This document shows, one piece after another, positions 1-6,036 of a stretch of 9,290 bases of DNA. The DNA comes from Gammaproteobacteria bacterium (GTDB taxonomy: Bacteria > Pseudomonadota > Gammaproteobacteria > DSM-19610). Position numbers and translations under genes: made by a program. The notes under the pieces were generated by a model that was not told the origin of the DNA, did not search any database, and saw only the letters and a program-made list of their open reading frames with translations. The DNA is taken from assembly GCA_011371465.1 (NCBI GenBank), contig DRQL01000005.1:1-9290 (forward strand), written 5' to 3'. Positions within the stretch are counted from its first letter, which is position 1, and the number at the start of each line of letters is the position of its first letter.

Positions 1-327
1 ATTCGCCAGCCTTGAAGTGCTGAATTCCCTTCCCTGGTCCTTGATGGAGAAAATAAACTTGCCGCCAAGCGCCATGCCCGTAACGATAATGCCATCACCA
101 TTCGAATCCACTGTATTCACCTCGTCCGAGTCAAACCCGAAATCATCCGTATCAAACTCGAAACACCGCACTGCGACCTTGTACTCCCGGGTAAAGTCCT
201 TTCCGGTCAGGGTTCCCGTGAAACTGCCCGGAAACGCCTGCGTCCGGGATCGTCCGGTCTCTTCTTCTCCTTTGCTGCAGGCAAGCAGCAAGAGGGTGAT
301 CATGCCAAAGGCCATCAGCTTCTTCAT
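1..327 (-). CDS. Small predicted lipoprotein, 3' end outside the window
   Basis: The frame starts at an ATG at 327-325 and stays open for 109 codons to the window edge. Residues 1-17 (MKKLMAFGMITLLLLAC) are a textbook lipoprotein signal peptide: two lysines, a hydrophobic stretch and the lipobox LLAC, with Cys17 as the likely lipidation site. Residue 18 is Ser rather than Asp, so outer-membrane sorting is the likelier fate. The mature part is hydrophilic and acidic. Around residues 72-80 it contains DSNGDG, resembling the DxNxDG loop of calcium-binding repeats. AGGAG lies just upstream of the start. The start is 20 bases after the stop of the large cysteine-rich gene, so it is probably the last known member of the same operon. 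I recognise no named family for the mature domain. Export as a lipoprotein is well supported; function is unknown. Confidence 0.8.
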   Translation of the reverse strand, partial: MKKLMAFGMITLLLLACSKGEEETGRSRTQAFPGSFTGTLTGKDFTREYKVAVRCFEFDTDDFGFDSDEVNTVDSNGDGIIVTGMALGGKFIFSIKDQGREFSTSRLAN

Positions 328-347
328 TGTTTTCTCCTGTCCAGGGT

Positions 348-2513
348 TCAGGGATTTATCCGGATTGAATTTCTGTCATCAACCGGCAGCTTGCCGCCCG
401 CCTGGCCTGACGTGCAGATCCGGTCCTGGGTACCGTCAGGCAAGGTAATCACCCGGCACTGGTTACCGGCCGGACAGTCCGACGCAAAATCACAGCGCTG
501 ATAGCAGACAGACGGCGCCCCGCCCACCGAGTAGCAGGTACCTCCGTCCGCGCAGGAATCGTCCGAGCTGCAGCGCTGCCCCGGCCTGAACCTGCCGCCC
601 GGCCGGACCTGCGCCACCTCCGGTTGAGGCTTCACCTGATCGCCGACACTGCCCTTCGGCAGCACCACTGGCGGGGTACCCGACCTGCCTGGTTCAGACA
701 GGTCGCCCTGGCCTGACGTGCAGATCCGGTCCTGGGTACCGTCAGGCAAGGTAATCACCTGGCACCGGTTACCGGCCGGACAGTCCGTCGCGGTATCACA
801 GCGCTGGTAGCAGACAGAAGGCGCCCCGCCCACCGAGTAGCAGGCGCCTCCCGCGCAGGATTCATCCGAGTCGCAGCGCTGTCCGGGCACGAACCCGTCG
901 CCTGGCGACGATGACTTCTCGACTTCGCCCGGAGCAAGCGAACAGATGCCATCCTGCACTCCACCGGGCAAAGTAACCCTCTGACAATCCCTGCCGGACG
1001 GACAGTCCGACGCAAAATCACAGCGCTGATAGCAGACAGACGGCGCCCCGCCCACCGAGTAGCAGGTGCCTCCGTCCGCGCAGGAATCGTCCGAGCTGCA
1101 GCGCTGCCCCGGCCTGAACCTGCCGCCCGGCCGGACCTGCGCCACCTCCGGTTGAGACTTCACCTGATCGCCGACACTGCCCTTCTGCAGCACCACTGGC
1201 GGGGTACCCGACCTGCCCGGTTCAGGCAGGTCGCCCTGGCCTGACGTGCAGATCCGGTCCTGGGTACCGTCAGGCAAGGTAATCACCTGGCACTGGTTAC
1301 CGGCCGGACAGTCGGACGCAAAATCACAGCGCTGGTAGCAGACAGATGGCGCCCCGCCCACCGAATAACAGGTGCCTCCGTCCGCGCAGGAATCGTCCGA
1401 GCTGCAGCGCTGCCCCGGCCTGAACCTGCCGCCCGGCCGGACCTGCGCCACCTCCGGTTGAGGCTTCACCTGATCGCCGACACTGCCTTTCGGCACCACT
1501 ACCGGCAGCTTTTTACCAGCAGGTTCGACAGATTCAGCCTGCTGCACCACTGATCTGTCGCCTGCCTGCCCATCGATACCGACCCCGGGCGTCTGGCGCT
1601 TTCCGGTCGGAAGTCCTGATGAATTTCGCCCATCGCCACCACTACCGGGTACCGTCTCTACCGACGGTCCATGCGCCACAGTGTCATCTCCCGACCCCTT
1701 CCGGACGGGGGCTGACCGGCGGGTTGTTCCGCTACCTGACGTGTGCCCGCGAGCGATTTCAGCAATCTCTTTAACACTGAGCGCACGCGGAAACACCCGC
1801 ACATCATCAATCTGCATGCGCTTTGCAGGCAATGCGAACGACAGGAAATCCATTGAACCGACAAAGACATACTTGCCGGTGGCACCACCAGGCCCTTTCC
1901 AGGTCCGGGTATCGGCACGCACATGGCGCCGCTTCGGGTCCAGATCCATATTCAGGTCCGTGAACGTCTGGTAGACATTACCCTCATGGACCCGCATGGT
2001 GCGCGCCCTGTAGTCCCACACGCCGGCGACCAACACCCATTCCTCCAGTGGCAGCTTGCCCAGTCGATCCGGGTGGCGAGTCTTGGATCTTCCTCCCCTC
2101 ATCAACACCGAACCGCCACTGGTTTGCAAAACCGGCAGCCCGTCGGGTCCGTCCGAGAAGATGATACCGCTGAAACTGCCATAGCTGCGCGGGAGTCTGA
2201 TCCAGGCTGTGACCGTGATCCGCGGGATTTTATGGGGGTCGAGGTCCAGCGGCACCGCAACCACCGCAGCGTTGCCAACTTCCAGCGCCCGGCCGAATTT
2301 CCCCGCTACATATTTCACGCATGGCGTGGCAGCTTCACCGCCATCGACAGGCGTGCATCGATCCCCCTGGTAGATTCTGCCCGGGCTCGCGTCACCATCG
2401 AAGGGGAGATACAGCAACTCGGCATGGGCCGGAATGGCAAAAAACATCCCCGCGCAAACCAGCAACAGAACGTGCTTCAGGAAGGCGTGATTGCCCTTTT
2501 TGCATACGGACAT
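348..2513 (-). CDS. Secreted LamG-domain protein with four eight-cysteine repeats
   Basis: I place the start at the ATG at 2513, giving 721 aa. GGAGGA precedes it at good spacing and a clean signal peptide follows (residues 1-31, ending AHA before Glu32). An ATG 14 codons upstream lacks both. Residues about 33-256 resemble a LamG/concanavalin A-like jelly-roll: the opening LLYLPFDGD, the central VTAWIRLP, EEWVLVAGVWD and the closing IDDVRVFPRALS are typical of that fold, which usually binds glycans or proteins. Residues 257-362 are a Pro/Gly/Ser-rich, probably disordered linker. Four cysteine modules follow, at about 363-422, 466-524, 541-598 and 642-700. Each has eight Cys with spacing near C-x5-C-x5-C-x9-C-x3-C-x5-C-x5-C-x13-C, resembling Dickkopf/EB-like disulfide modules seen in many secreted bacterial proteins. 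No catalytic residues are evident. It is probably a cell-surface or extracellular adhesion or binding protein, and its exact ligand cannot be read from the sequence. Confidence 0.85.
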   Translation of the reverse strand: MSVCKKGNHAFLKHVLLLVCAGMFFAIPAHAELLYLPFDGDASPGRIYQGDRCTPVDGGEAATPCVKYVAGKFGRALEVGNAAVVAVPLDLDPHKIPRITVTAWIRLPRSYGSFSGIIFSDGPDGLPVLQTSGGSVLMRGGRSKTRHPDRLGKLPLEEWVLVAGVWDYRARTMRVHEGNVYQTFTDLNMDLDPKRRHVRADTRTWKGPGGATGKYVFVGSMDFLSFALPAKRMQIDDVRVFPRALSVKEIAEIARGHTSGSGTTRRSAPVRKGSGDDTVAHGPSVETVPGSGGDGRNSSGLPTGKRQTPGVGIDGQAGDRSVVQQAESVEPAGKKLPVVVPKGSVGDQVKPQPEVAQVRPGGRFRPGQRCSSDDSCADGGTCYSVGGAPSVCYQRCDFASDCPAGNQCQVITLPDGTQDRICTSGQGDLPEPGRSGTPPVVLQKGSVGDQVKSQPEVAQVRPGGRFRPGQRCSSDDSCADGGTCYSVGGAPSVCYQRCDFASDCPSGRDCQRVTLPGGVQDGICSLAPGEVEKSSSPGDGFVPGQRCDSDESCAGGACYSVGGAPSVCYQRCDTATDCPAGNRCQVITLPDGTQDRICTSGQGDLSEPGRSGTPPVVLPKGSVGDQVKPQPEVAQVRPGGRFRPGQRCSSDDSCADGGTCYSVGGAPSVCYQRCDFASDCPAGNQCRVITLPDGTQDRICTSGQAGGKLPVDDRNSIRINP
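414..1424 (-). repeat. Four near-identical coding repeats (Cys-rich modules)
   Basis: The modules occupy 1248-1424, 942-1118, 720-893 and 414-590 (177, 177, 174 and 177 bases). Modules 1/2 and 3/4 are each joined by a 129-base linker (1119-1247 and 591-719) encoding the shared motif KGSVGDQVK followed by QPEVAQVRPG. A third copy of that motif precedes module 1. Modules 2 and 3 are joined by an unrelated 48-base linker. The stretch 471-628 matches 999-1156 with a single visible mismatch (position 540) and matches 1305-1462 with only a handful. The identity extends to silent codon positions. This indicates recent duplication or ongoing gene conversion rather than protein-level constraint. The third module is the most diverged (CDSDESCAGGACYSV). 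Confidence 0.9.
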
Positions 2514-2620
2514 GGACACTTCCTCCATTTGCCGCCAGCATGTCATGCATCGCACAGTGTTATGGCTGTACCCCGGTTTTACCCGTTTCTCCTGCTGACA
2601 GACAGTTCCGGTGTGTGCTT

Positions 2621-3457
2621 CTACCGCCCGAACAGGGAGTCCATGCCCTTTCTGATCGAGTTGCGAAGTTCGCGCATGGTTTCGTTTTTCACCGTATCCT
2701 CGGTAGTCTTTTGCGCATCATTGGCATATTCCTCAACGTAACCCTGCTCTTTATTGGCGCTACTCCCTGTATTACCGGCCGGCGCAGGATAACCCGGAGC
2801 TGTACCGCCTTGCGGCACCATGCCCATGCCCGGCATACCACCCATATTGAACTTCCTGTAACCGGCGGGAATTTCGAACAGTGAATCAGGCTGGGATCTA
2901 CGATCAAGCCTGGTAATCTCGAATTTAAAGCGCTGCTTCTTGCCATTTGACTTGCTGACCATAAAACCCTTGACAGCAATGTTGTCGTCAGTGAACCAGG
3001 TGAATCCGCCAAAACGGCCATCACTGGATTCATACACCGATTTGTACTTGGTCGTCGGGATCCCGTTCACCGTCTCGCGGCCGACCCGCTCCCTGGAGAT
3101 CAGCTTGTACTGCGGCGCCTGCTTGCTGCCTCGCTCCGGGTCAACTTCCATATACATCCCCTGACCCATGATCATCCAGAACTTGTGCAGATCGAAACGC
3201 CGGATCATTGACATTTTCTGCCCGCCCATTTCCATATCATCACGAACCTTGCCCGGCTTGTAGAAAATATGGGCAACCCCTTTCATCTCTTCCGTTTCGA
3301 ACTTCGCTTCTGCCGCAAAAGGCGTCTTTATACGACCGACCTCCTCGTTCATCTCACCGAGCCCGACAACCAGGCTACCGACAAAAGCCTGCGCCGAACC
3401 GCCGACCATTAAACACAGCAACAATACAGAACATCCGGATAACCTGGGTAGATTCAT
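2621..3457 (-). CDS. Periplasmic DUF4412/LolA-like protein with glycine-methionine linker
   Basis: I choose the ATG at 3457 (278 aa). It begins a good signal peptide (MNLPRLSGCSVLLLCLMVGG then SAQA, cleavage after residue 24) and is preceded by GAGAGGGA. A start nine codons upstream would leave an awkward charged extension. Residues about 30-200 have the pattern of DUF4412/LolA-like beta-sheet proteins: a run resembling KVRDDMEMGG, then a predicted strand with MYMEVDPE, then TKYKSVYES, GFTWFTDDNIAVKGF and FEITRLDRRSQPDSLFEIP near the end. LolA/LolB-fold relatives bind lipids or lipoproteins in the periplasm, but this branch has no established substrate. A Gly/Met/Pro-rich linker (about 203-235) leads to a charged helical tail ending MDSLFGR. 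It is the promoter-proximal gene of the minus-strand cluster, with 107 bases to the next gene and no convincing terminator between them. Export is confident; the family assignment is moderate. Confidence 0.75.
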   Translation of the reverse strand: MNLPRLSGCSVLLLCLMVGGSAQAFVGSLVVGLGEMNEEVGRIKTPFAAEAKFETEEMKGVAHIFYKPGKVRDDMEMGGQKMSMIRRFDLHKFWMIMGQGMYMEVDPERGSKQAPQYKLISRERVGRETVNGIPTTKYKSVYESSDGRFGGFTWFTDDNIAVKGFMVSKSNGKKQRFKFEITRLDRRSQPDSLFEIPAGYRKFNMGGMPGMGMVPQGGTAPGYPAPAGNTGSSANKEQGYVEEYANDAQKTTEDTVKNETMRELRNSIRKGMDSLFGR

Positions 3458-3815
3458 GACAGTCCCTCTCTCTTTTTTGTACATGCCCCACTACATGTGG
3501 CGACAGAAATATGACGCAAGCAAGCGCGGGGGACGGGGATCGGGTGGGTACTACAGCTGGCTTTGAGTAAATACACGTGACTGCTCCCCGCTTGTTGTTA
3601 TTGGCCGTGAGCCTGCGGGATTCAAGCCACGTGAGCCACTTGCTGGTTTTTACCGGGCTGACAGGTGTGCGCCCGCTGACGCCGACTATTGCTGAATTAT
3701 AGTCGCACGTTGTATACACTCTAGCACACCGGAGCGTATACAGACAATTTACATTGCACGTTCAGAAAAGCGTATTGCCACGCTCCACCAACAAAAAAGA
3801 GACAAGGGAGGAAAA
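3458..3815. other. Divergent intergenic region, no gene seen
   Basis: These 358 bases separate the minus-strand secreted-protein cluster from the plus-strand coiled-coil gene. I see no convincing reading frame: the only long one on the minus strand (to 3719) lacks codon character and runs into the neighbouring gene out of frame. Promoter-like elements and short palindromes cluster at 3676-3742. The part next to the minus-strand gene (3458-3660) holds a CAAGC/GGGG complement pair (3521-3531 with 3585-3594) too far apart to call a structure, and otherwise nothing I can identify. Confidence 0.6.
3676..3742. promoter_or_regulatory. Candidate overlapping divergent promoters with TGTATACA palindromes
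   Basis: On the minus strand a perfect TATAAT lies at 3701-3696, but it has no good -35 at 16-18 bases. On the plus strand CTGACG (3676-3681) and TATAGT (3698-3703) are spaced by 16 bases. The two -10 elements overlap, so the promoters would compete. A seven-base inverted repeat, CGACTAT/ATAGTCG (3683-3689 and 3699-3705), sits over them. TGTATACA (3711-3718) and CGTATACA (3735-3742) share the palindrome GTATAC with 24 bases between centres, as expected for paired sites of a dimeric regulator. All of this is pattern reading and no regulator is identified. Confidence 0.3.
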
Positions 3816-4997
3816 ATGGATCAGGTCAGAATTCATCGCACCGCGTTGTTCCTGCTGCTTGTCATGGTAGCTGCCGCCCGGTCGACCGGCGTTATTGCCG
3901 AAAATCGGGCGGATGCCGACGTCGACGCTCGCAACTTCCCGGAGTACTGCAGCGGTGAGCTGTCGACTGACCGACGCTCAAGATTCGGAGCCGGACTGCG
4001 CCAGGCGGAACAGGCGCTGGCGGCCGGCAACGCGAGCGTAGCGAAGACTGCCCTCCAGGAAGCCATGTCAGCTGTTTATCGCGGAGGCGCGGAAGACAGT
4101 ATTATATCCGTGAAGTGTTTCGGAAAAGCCACGGCAGATCGCTGGCTGTCGGCACAACTGGCACAGCAACGCCTGGAACCGGTCCCTGCAATCTTTGTAA
4201 CAGCTGCCGATCACGGCGCGCGCGGCATCATCGACCTTGTCAGCAAACAACCGGTTGCGCGTTTTGGACCATCCCTGGAACAATTGCGGCGTATCACGCA
4301 ACGTATCGAGGCAGACCGCGAGTTTGGCGCATTTATACTTCCGAAGGAAAAAGCGATTGCCAGGGCCTGCACCGATGCCCGGAAGACACTGGTTCAACTG
4401 GGCCGCAAACGGAGCGCGAATGCCCTGGCGGAAGAAGAGCGGGTTTTCAATCGCCCGGTAACGGCCGATGAGAAGGCTGCGGCAGACTCGCTCGAAGGAG
4501 CACAGGCCCTGATCAGCTCCATCGCAGGGGTCAGGAGGGACACAGCCACCGAACAGGAAACGCTCCTGGTGCGTACACGGGTTCCGAAGTCGATGGAGCT
4601 GTTGCGCGAAGCCCGTGGCTGGGATCCTGATAACCATGACAACGTTCAGTCCCGGCCAACCTCCAAACGCGCGCGGAAACGGGGAGACGCAATGCTGGCG
4701 AGTGCAAACGACAGGACGCTCAGCCTTGGTGCACGTGACCGTTTCTATTCAGCGGCCATCAGCTACTACGATTTTGGCGGCTGGAAAGCGCAGGCCGCGC
4801 AGGCGTCAACCGCACAGCGCAACATTCAGGCCAGCCTGAATGCACAACGCGCCCGCCAGCAGGCCGAGATGAAAAATAACCTGGAGAAAAAGCGACAGGA
4901 GCTGGAACAGGCCAGGGAAAAAATGACGAAGACCGAGGAGGAAAAAAAACGTTTCAGGGAAGAAGCCGAATCACTGGAGTCCGAGCTGGGCCTCTGA
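3816..4997 (+). CDS. Exported helix-rich protein with C-terminal coiled coil
   Basis: The 393-residue protein starts at an ATG preceded by AAGGGAGG at ideal spacing. Residues 1-28 form a Sec signal peptide (hydrophobic core LFLLLVMVAAA, likely cleavage after GVIA). The mature part is alanine-rich and looks almost wholly helical. Residues about 55-90 and 285-335 contain tetratricopeptide-like stretches such as LRQAEQALAAGNASVAKTAL, though I cannot define canonical repeats. Three cysteines (in EYCSGE, VKCFG and RACTD) lie in the mature protein and could form one disulfide. Residues about 338-393 are a highly charged heptad-like segment rich in Glu, Lys and Gln, a probable coiled coil reaching the C-terminus. 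It is divergent from the secreted-protein cluster and shares its control region, which suggests a related envelope role (inference). I do not recognise a named family. Confidence 0.8.
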   Translation: MDQVRIHRTALFLLLVMVAAARSTGVIAENRADADVDARNFPEYCSGELSTDRRSRFGAGLRQAEQALAAGNASVAKTALQEAMSAVYRGGAEDSIISVKCFGKATADRWLSAQLAQQRLEPVPAIFVTAADHGARGIIDLVSKQPVARFGPSLEQLRRITQRIEADREFGAFILPKEKAIARACTDARKTLVQLGRKRSANALAEEERVFNRPVTADEKAAADSLEGAQALISSIAGVRRDTATEQETLLVRTRVPKSMELLREARGWDPDNHDNVQSRPTSKRARKRGDAMLASANDRTLSLGARDRFYSAAISYYDFGGWKAQAAQASTAQRNIQASLNAQRARQQAEMKNNLEKKRQELEQAREKMTKTEEEKKRFREEAESLESELGL

Positions 4998-5151
4998 AAG
5001 CCGGCTCCGCTACGCTACCCATTGTCTGTTAACCCTCGAACGTCATACGAGCAGGCGATAACGTTGCGCCGTCGCCAGCCAGGGGCATTCAGGGATAACG
5101 CCATAAAAACCGAATCAGCCATTTAACCCGCTGTCCTGGCGGAATATGTAC

Positions 5152-5218
5152 TGGTAGCGGGGGCTGGATTTGAACCTACGAACTTCGGGTTATGAGCCAG
5201 CCTCCGTAGCTACCGCTC
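5152..5218 (-). pseudogene. Truncated initiator tRNA(Met)-like remnant, possible attachment-site scar
   Basis: Read on the minus strand, the sequence ends CCCCCGCTACCA, preceded by a T loop in GGTTCAAATCC and by the anticodon region GGCTCATAACCCGAAG. These are hallmark parts of bacterial initiator tRNA, anticodon CAT. D-arm similarity (GGTAGCT) follows at 5209-5214. The gene cannot fold normally. The 5' acceptor strand is absent, replaced by AT-rich sequence. The anticodon stem has mismatches (GCTGG against CCCGA) and the T stem an A-A mismatch. Instead the arms form a new hairpin, GGTAGC plus GGGGGCTGG pairing with CCAGCCTCC plus GCTACC. A 3'-end tRNA fragment beside a defence cluster is what site-specific integration leaves behind. 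A simply decayed tRNA gene is the alternative. Confidence 0.6.
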
Positions 5219-5249
5219 TTTTAAAATCAAGCACTTGTGGGGGCGCCCG

Positions 5250-5284
5250 TTGCACACATTGCACCACAATGCAGGACAATGCAT
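5250..5284. repeat. Four helically phased TGCA repeats, possible recombinase arm sites
   Basis: TGCA cores occur at 5251, 5260, 5270 and 5280, that is every 9-10 bases. On the minus strand they form imperfect tandem units of about ten bases: TGCATTGTCC, TGCATTGTGG, TGCAATGTG and TGCAACGG. Regular one-turn phasing puts all cores on one face of the helix. Next to a tRNA-derived attachment scar this resembles arm-type integrase or excisionase binding sites (inference from layout only). Confidence 0.4.
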
Positions 5285-5289
5285 CACTG

Positions 5290-5315
5290 ATCCCGTCAAA
5301 AGTCCCGCACGGGAT
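5290..5315. repeat. ATCCCGT/ACGGGAT inverted repeat
   Basis: Arms at 5290-5296 and 5309-5315 are perfectly complementary over seven bases with a 12-base spacer. The spacer holds a second CCCG copy, so a nested palindrome TCCCGCACGGGA (5303-5314) also forms. No T run follows on either strand, so this is not a classic intrinsic terminator. Its place between the phased repeats and the AbiE promoter fits either a recombination-associated site or an operator. Confidence 0.4.
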
Positions 5316-5365
5316 TTAGCGTTCTGGATGTTGCCAGCTTCTCCAGCTACGACTCTTTTTCATAA

Positions 5366-5415
5366 TTGTTACGATACATCGAGTATTGATAACTTACCCC
5401 TAGGTATTGTAACAT
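5366..5415 (+). promoter_or_regulatory. Candidate AbiE promoter and AbiEi operator
   Basis: Three related ten-base elements lie directly before AbiEi: GTTACGATAC (5368-5377), GTATTGATAAC (5383-5393) and GTATTGTAAC (5404-5413). The first is an inverted copy of the third with one mismatch, and of the second with one extra base and one substitution. TTGATA (5386-5391) and TAACAT (5410-5415) at 18-base spacing make a weak promoter inside the repeats. AbiEi antitoxins are known to bind inverted repeats in their own promoter through the N-terminal winged helix, so this is the expected position for autorepression. The repeats are seen directly; binding is inferred. Confidence 0.5.
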
Positions 5416-5424
5416 TCCACCATT

Positions 5425-6036
5425 ATGGCTACCAAAACCACACGGGCAGACAAGATCCTGGAACTGGCCAGGAAATTCGGCGTGCTGCGTCCGCGCGACC
5501 TGGATCCCTACAACATTCCGCGGACTTATCTCAGCCGCCTCTGTACGTCCGGGAAGCTGCAACGGATCGGCCGGGGACTCTATATCCTGCCGGGAACCCA
5601 TGCCACCGAACACCACTCGCTCGCAGAAGCCTGCAAACGTGTGCCCAAAGGCGTAGTCTGCCTGCTGTCCGCCCTGCGCTTTCACGAACTAACGACCCAG
5701 GCACCGTTTGAAATCTGGCTAGCCATCGGAGAAAAAGCCTGGCGACCCCACCTGGAATACCCACCGCTTCGCGTCGTGCGCTTCTCCCATACCACACTCA
5801 GTGCCGGTGTGGAGGAACACCAGGTTGAGGGAGTAGCCGTGCATGTGTATTCCCCTGCCAAAACCGTAGCAGACTGTTTCAAATATCGTAACAAAATCGG
5901 TCTGGATGTCGCCATCGAAGCACTCAGGGAATGCTGGCGATCACGGCGCTGCAGCATGGATGACCTTTGGCACTTTGCTGGTATCTGCCGCGTACGAAAT
6001 GTCATGCGCCCCTACCTGGAATCCATCGTTACATGA
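5425..6036 (+). CDS. abiEi: AbiEi-family type IV antitoxin and transcriptional repressor
   Basis: The 203-residue product has the two-part layout of AbiEi antitoxins. Residues about 5-55 form a winged helix-turn-helix (RADKILELARKFGVLRPRDL, then YLSRLCTSGKLQRIGRGLYILPG, whose end is the typical wing). The rest is the antitoxin domain, with conserved stretches near SLAEACKRVPKGVVCLLSAL, the WLAI run and VYSPAKTVADCFKYRNKIG. In characterised AbiE systems the antitoxin represses its own promoter and counteracts the toxin without stable protein-protein binding (type IV). The start is the first ATG of the domain. No Shine-Dalgarno sequence precedes it, so translation may be weak or leaderless. Its TGA overlaps the toxin ATG in an ATGA, giving translational coupling. 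The family assignment is confident from the domain pattern and the partner gene. Confidence 0.9.
   Translation: MATKTTRADKILELARKFGVLRPRDLDPYNIPRTYLSRLCTSGKLQRIGRGLYILPGTHATEHHSLAEACKRVPKGVVCLLSALRFHELTTQAPFEIWLAIGEKAWRPHLEYPPLRVVRFSHTTLSAGVEEHQVEGVAVHVYSPAKTVADCFKYRNKIGLDVAIEALRECWRSRRCSMDDLWHFAGICRVRNVMRPYLESIVT

Larger units (their letters stand above)
4998..5424. other. Gene-free junction between chromosome and putative island
   Basis: This 427-base stretch contains no credible coding region; a plus-strand frame covering 5235-5711 is out of frame with AbiEi. Positions 4998-5150 show nothing recognisable, and I see no strong GC stem with a T run that would end transcription of the coiled-coil gene. 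Then come the tRNA-like remnant, a set of phased TGCA repeats, an inverted repeat and the AbiE control region, each listed separately. The change of gene content across this stretch (envelope proteins to the left, defence genes to the right) makes it the likely island boundary. Confidence 0.55.

Noticed and set aside
414..1424. Repeats considered as a CRISPR-like array
   Set aside because: The repeats are about 177 bases, coding, multiples of three in length and separated by coding linkers, so they are protein-module repeats.
2514..2555. Earlier ATG for the LamG protein (14 extra residues)
   Set aside because: The extension puts charged residues and cysteines before the signal peptide, while GGAGGA is positioned for the ATG at 2513.
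1923..2741. Plus-strand open frame of 272 codons opposite the LamG gene
   Set aside because: It runs antisense to a protein with a clear signal peptide and domain fold, spans the gap into the next gene, has no recognisable motif and no ribosome-binding site.
3375..3719. Minus-strand open frame in the divergent intergenic region
   Set aside because: It overlaps the start of the DUF4412-like gene in another frame, crosses the promoter-like elements and shows no domain or signal sequence.
4068..4637. Minus-strand open frame of 189 codons opposite the coiled-coil gene
   Set aside because: It is an antisense shadow within a well-supported gene, with no Shine-Dalgarno site or motif.
4998..5150. 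Intrinsic terminator after the coiled-coil gene
   Set aside because: Only short stems (AGCCGGCT near 5001, and CCGC/GCGG around 5129-5143) are present and none is followed by a T run.
5152..5218. Functional tRNA-Met gene
   Set aside because: The 5' acceptor strand is missing and both anticodon and T stems have mismatches, so a cloverleaf cannot form.
5967..6032. Earlier ATG for AbiEii (22 extra residues)
   Set aside because: It lies deep inside AbiEi, adds no family sequence, and the ATGA overlap start at 6033 matches the normal family length.
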